Shown here: positions 6,234 to 8,684 of the stretch, one piece after another
Layout: each line of letters starts with the position of its first letter
How positions within the stretch are numbered: the stretch's first letter is position 1
Assembly: GCA_020049615.1 (NCBI GenBank)
Contig: JAIFKN010000157.1
Location: 1-8,684 of the forward strand
From: a bacterium
GTDB lineage: Bacteria > Planctomycetota > UBA11346
DNA: 8,684 bases
Reading direction: 5' to 3'
The notes under the pieces: generated by a model
Seen by the model: only the letters and a program-made list of their open reading frames with translations
Told to the model about the DNA's origin: nothing
The model's database searches: none
Made by a program: the position numbers and the translations under genes

Positions 6234-7106
6234 ATGGACTTTTCCGTTGGCGATCTGCCAGCTGACACCGCTCAGCTCCGACGCTTCCTGGCCCAGCATC
6301 TGGGCCGGATGGCGCACGACATCCTGAGCGAGGCCGGGCGCTGGCAGGTGCCAGGCCCGACTCAGCCGGGTCCGCAGACGGGACACCTGCACCCGGTGCC
6401 TGAGTTGTTCATCCAGGTGGTCGGCTCCAGCCGCCTGTCGGTTCCGGGTGCCATGGTCACCATGGACGCCGGCAGCGTCCTGGTCGTGCCGCCACGACTG
6501 GTGCACAGCGAGTTCCCAAACGCCCGTTTCGCCAACCTCGTCCTCAAATGCGATGCAAACCGGTGCAGCTACCATCTTCGCTGGCGCTCATCTGCCACAT
6601 CGCCGTTCTGCACGGTCAGCGATCATCTGGCCCTGGGGTCCGCGTCGCTGAGTGGACACCTCGACCAGGCATGCAACTGGCGACAGCGCGAGGACGCCAT
6701 GGGTCGCGCCGCCGTCGCCGCCCATGTGGCGCTGGCCCTGATCGACCTGAGGATGGCCTGTGCCGAAGCGGGACCGGGCGTGGACGCAACCGAGGACCCC
6801 GTGGAGCGCTGCCGGACCATCGTGGCGGCGCAGGCCGGCGACCCGGAACTGTCACCCCGCACCATTGCCCGCGAGTGCAACTTGAGCACCGACCATCTGA
6901 CCCGTTTGTTGCGCGCCGCCGAGGGCCTGGGGCTTGCCGCCTTCCTGCGCCGCGAACGCCTGCGCCTGGCGGCGCGACTGCTGGGTCAGCCGGGTTGGCC
7001 GGTGGCCGATGTGGCGCGGGCGGCAGGATTCCGCGACCCGGGCTATTTCAGCCGCTGCTGGCGGGCCGCCCATGGACGGTCGGCGCACAGCATGCGCCGC
7101 TCGTAA
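6234..7106 (+). CDS. AraC-family transcriptional regulator with cupin sensor domain
   Basis: The 290-aa product has the usual AraC layout. The N-terminal half is a cupin-like sensor, with HLHPVPELFIQVVG (51-64), in which His51, His53 and Glu57 could bind a metal or ligand, and DAGSVLVVPPRLVHSE (78-93). The C-terminal 85 residues hold two helix-turn-helix units: LSPRTIARECNLSTDHLTRL (206-225) and PVADVARAAGFRDPGYFSRC (256-275), the latter followed by WRAAHGRSAHSMR, equivalent to the family's YFxRxFKxxxGxSPxxYR signature. ATG 6234 gives a typical family length. A GTG at 6129 would add 35 residues and place the start 2 bases from the divergent gene, leaving no promoter room. It probably controls the adjacent oxidoreductase and possibly itself, sensing a sugar or related molecule; the ligand is unknown. 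Confidence 0.9.
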   Translation: MDFSVGDLPADTAQLRRFLAQHLGRMAHDILSEAGRWQVPGPTQPGPQTGHLHPVPELFIQVVGSSRLSVPGAMVTMDAGSVLVVPPRLVHSEFPNARFANLVLKCDANRCSYHLRWRSSATSPFCTVSDHLALGSASLSGHLDQACNWRQREDAMGRAAVAAHVALALIDLRMACAEAGPGVDATEDPVERCRTIVAAQAGDPELSPRTIARECNLSTDHLTRLLRAAEGLGLAAFLRRERLRLAARLLGQPGWPVADVARAAGFRDPGYFSRCWRAAHGRSAHSMRRS

Positions 7107-7131
7107 GTGCCTGCCTGAATCAGTCGGGCGG

Positions 7132-7148
7132 CCTGCTGCCGAAGCAGG
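7132..7148 (-). terminator. Hairpin with UUCG loop at the convergent gene ends
   Basis: CCTGCT (7132-7137) pairs with AGCAGG (7143-7148). Read on the minus strand the hairpin can also fold as CTGC-TTCG-GCAG, a C(UUCG)G tetraloop, which is unusually stable in RNA. It begins 4 bases after the TAA of the 57-aa minus-strand ORF and about 25 bases after the stop of the AraC gene, so it sits where two convergent transcripts should end. No T-run follows on either strand, so termination is inferred from position and fold only. Confidence 0.35.
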
Positions 7149-7152
7149 TGCC

Positions 7153-7326
7153 TTACCAATGCAGGCGGAGCGTCTCGCCTGGCGTCACCGGGATCCACGT
7201 ACACTCAGTCAAGAAATCGCCGCTGCACGTCTCTTCCACTCTCGTAGCTACCGCCATATACTCCACAACATCCCATGGTATTTTGCCGCAGAAGATCAAA
7301 TCGGCAGATTCGTCGGACAATTTCAT
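7153..7326 (-). CDS. Small hypothetical protein, 57 aa
   Basis: This minus-strand ORF reads MKLSDESADLIFCGKIPWDV at its N terminus and ends PVTPGETLRLHW. It is acidic, contains three Cys (13, 34, 42) and three Trp (18, 44, 57), and has no membrane segment or signal peptide. Its start lies 33 bases after the stop of the lipoprotein gene, in the same frame and strand, so the two could share a transcript. The DNA is visibly poorer in GC (roughly half) than its neighbours and uses AGA, ATA, TTG and GTA codons that the other genes avoid, which suggests recent acquisition. No Shine-Dalgarno precedes ATG 7326, and the open frame extends back 11 sense codons to the lipoprotein stop. The opposite strand is also open (a 62-codon frame, ATG 7159 to TAG 7347), but third-position G+C is clearly higher when read on the minus strand (38 of 57 codons against about 31 of 61). 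Family not recognised; a C-terminal fragment of a larger lost gene is possible. Confidence 0.42.
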   Translation of the reverse strand: MKLSDESADLIFCGKIPWDVVEYMAVATRVEETCSGDFLTECTWIPVTPGETLRLHW

Positions 7327-7359
7327 GATGCAGAGGTCATATCTTAGGGTGAGATCCGG

Positions 7360-8508
7360 TCAGCGCGGCGTACCCAGCAGGCCGGCGAGGCTGGAGCGCA
7401 GGCCCGGCCGCGCCCCGACCGCGCTGGGGACGTGCAGCGCCATCCATGGATCGCCGTCGAAGCGGTTGGTCGCGGTGCCGTGCGCCGCGTCCTCGGTGAT
7501 GACGACGAAGGACAGGTCGCCGGCCGTGGTCAGGGTCGGCTCGCCGACCCCGGCGGTGTTGCCGGCCCCGATCACCAGGGTGCGCGCGCCCCAACTGTCC
7601 CAGGTCGCCCCGGTGCGTTGGGCGCGGTAGATGGCGAGCTTGCCGTCGGCCGGGTTGGTGGCGGTGAAATACAGCCACCAGGTCCCGCCGGCATTGTAGA
7701 GATGCGGCTGCTCGTCGTCGGTCACGCCGTTCACGCTGGTCACGGCTGCCGGCGCCGTCCAGCTCGTGCCGTCGTCGGCGCTGGTCGCATAGTACAGGTC
7801 GAGGGCGCCCGGCCCGCCGCGGTCGGGGCTGTCGAAGAACAGGACCAGGTGGCTGGCGTCGAGGCGCTCAAGATGCGGGTTGTCCGAGGTGAGCCCGGCG
7901 GTGTTCACGGTCGGCATCAGGGTGCCGAAGCTGCTCGGGTCGGTGGTCGCATTGCGCTTCAGGTAGATCTGCGACTTGTACGGCGCCGCCTCGTTGGACG
8001 TGTAGACGAAGATGCCCCAGCCGGCGCCGGGGTCGACCGCCACCGGCGCGCCTTCAGAGAAGGTCGCCCTGGCCAGGCCCGAGAGCTGCCAGGCGGAGAA
8101 CGGCACCGCAGTGCTGGCGCGGGTGGCGTGCAGGAGGTCGCCGTGGACCCACGTCGTCCGTCCCGCCGGGTTGGTGGTCAGGTCCATGCCGAAGGTCGGG
8201 CCGCGCAGGTAGGCGGCCGAGTTCAACTGGTTCGGATCGTTCTGGAGCAATGACAGGAGATCGGCCGGAGCGTAGATGCAGAACAGATGCAGGCCGTCGC
8301 GGCTGATCCAGATGCCGTCCTCCCAGCCGTCGAGGGCGATGGGCTGGAACCGCGGGGTGCCGAGTTCCGCCGGCAGAGCGACTTGCGGTGCCGCCGCGGC
8401 GCGCACAGCTGCCCAGCCGGTCAGGGGTGGCGGAACCACCGGGGTGCTGGATCCGCCCCCATCGCCGCAGGCGGTGAGGAGGGCCAGGGCGGCGAACGCG
8501 GATTTCAT
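7360..8508 (-). CDS. Predicted lipoprotein with five-bladed beta-propeller
   Basis: From ATG 8508 the 382-aa product begins MKSAFAALALLTACGDGGGS. This is a short signal peptide with lipobox LTAC (lipidated Cys14) and a Gly/Ser/Pro linker, so it should be anchored to a membrane facing the periplasm or outside. The rest looks like a propeller. Similar blade starts, each a P-x-[LV] or related motif followed by an aromatic/hydrophobic strand, occur at Pro155 (GAPVAVD), Pro211 (DNPHLERL), Pro268 (EQPHLYN) and Pro324 (GEPTLTT). They are spaced 56, 57 and 56 residues apart. An earlier, more distant blade lies around 64-80 (DGIWISRDGLHLFCIY). An Asp-box, SADDGTSW (243-250), fits SxDxGxxW of sialidase/BNR repeats. 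A carbohydrate-binding or glycosidase-like role (GH43/GH32-type fold) or a TolB/PD40-like role is possible; no catalytic set is assigned. A GTG start at 8553 would hide the lipobox behind 15 residues, so it is rejected. No clear ribosome site is seen. Confidence 0.75.
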   Translation of the reverse strand: MKSAFAALALLTACGDGGGSSTPVVPPPLTGWAAVRAAAAPQVALPAELGTPRFQPIALDGWEDGIWISRDGLHLFCIYAPADLLSLLQNDPNQLNSAAYLRGPTFGMDLTTNPAGRTTWVHGDLLHATRASTAVPFSAWQLSGLARATFSEGAPVAVDPGAGWGIFVYTSNEAAPYKSQIYLKRNATTDPSSFGTLMPTVNTAGLTSDNPHLERLDASHLVLFFDSPDRGGPGALDLYYATSADDGTSWTAPAAVTSVNGVTDDEQPHLYNAGGTWWLYFTATNPADGKLAIYRAQRTGATWDSWGARTLVIGAGNTAGVGEPTLTTAGDLSFVVITEDAAHGTATNRFDGDPWMALHVPSAVGARPGLRSSLAGLLGTPR

Positions 8509-8684
8509 CGGAGTCGAGTCGGTATTCGGGCCAGGGAGGTCCGGAATCCGCACCTTGATATTTGGTGGTGCCGATTACAAATAGGGGTCTTCTGGCGAAT
8601 TCGTGGGTCGGATGACCGCCTAACGGCGGATTGACGCACCGTTTGTGTGAGGCCGGCACCCTTGACCGCTGTGCGCGTCGGGCG
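8509..8684. other. Upstream region of the lipoprotein gene, no gene seen
   Basis: All frames on both strands are either short or out-of-frame shadows. On the minus strand TGTAAT (8579-8574), 65 bases before ATG 8508, resembles a -10 box, but no good -35 lies 17 bases upstream. A small hairpin, CCGCC-TAAC-GGCGG (8616-8629), has no T-run. Either could belong to the lipoprotein promoter or leader. Confidence 0.4.

Noticed and set aside
5176..6327. 383-codon plus-strand frame opposite the oxidoreductase
   Set aside because: Antisense shadow of a gene with clear Rossmann and EKP motifs; no domain of its own.
7159..7347. 62-codon plus-strand frame in the low-GC island
   Set aside because: Lower third-position G+C than the opposing minus-strand ORF and no good ribosome site. 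Kept only as the alternative reading.
8054..8659. 201-codon minus-strand frame overlapping the lipoprotein gene start
   Set aside because: Overlaps the lipoprotein in another frame, is Arg/Pro-rich, and lacks a signal peptide or motif.

Overview
The window is GC-rich (about two-thirds G+C by eye) chromosomal DNA from a bacterium. It carries bshC (bacillithiol synthesis), a Gfo/Idh/MocA oxidoreductase with a divergent AraC regulator, and a lipoprotein beta-propeller. This mix would fit a Planctomycetota/PVC-like or other bacillithiol-making high-GC lineage, but nothing here fixes the phylum. There is no phage, IS element, CRISPR array, rRNA or tRNA that I can recognise.

Layout. 1-173: no convincing gene; an 8-bp inverted repeat. 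174-639 (+): a small exported protein of unknown function whose reading frame is broken by one extra base near 340-372. 682-1224 (+): an O6-alkylguanine-DNA alkyltransferase-like protein with an intact PCHR site but no arginine finger where expected. 1274-2599 (+): phosphomannomutase/phosphoglucomutase. 2605-4011 (+): bshC, starting 5 bases after the mutase stop and probably translated with it. 4112-4498 (+): a small two-helix membrane protein.

4499-5067 contains no intact gene. It holds a decayed 3' end of a cation:proton antiporter gene (minus strand) and a cluster of short inverted and direct repeats; it looks like a rearranged or decaying stretch.

5068-7106 is a self-contained regulatory pair: a minus-strand NAD(P)-dependent sugar-type oxidoreductase and a plus-strand AraC regulator with a cupin sensor domain. 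They diverge from a 107-bp intergenic region with a perfect 15-bp palindrome, so the regulator probably controls the enzyme in response to a sugar-like ligand.

7107-8684 (minus strand): a lipoprotein predicted to form a five-bladed beta-propeller, followed by an apparently unannotated 57-aa ORF in a lower-GC island, ending at a hairpin with a UUCG loop. The 176 bases right of the lipoprotein gene hold no gene I can see.

No large new system is evident. The strongest leads are the 57-aa low-GC ORF, the alkyltransferase lacking its arginine finger, the frameshifted exported protein, and the palindrome between the divergent pair.
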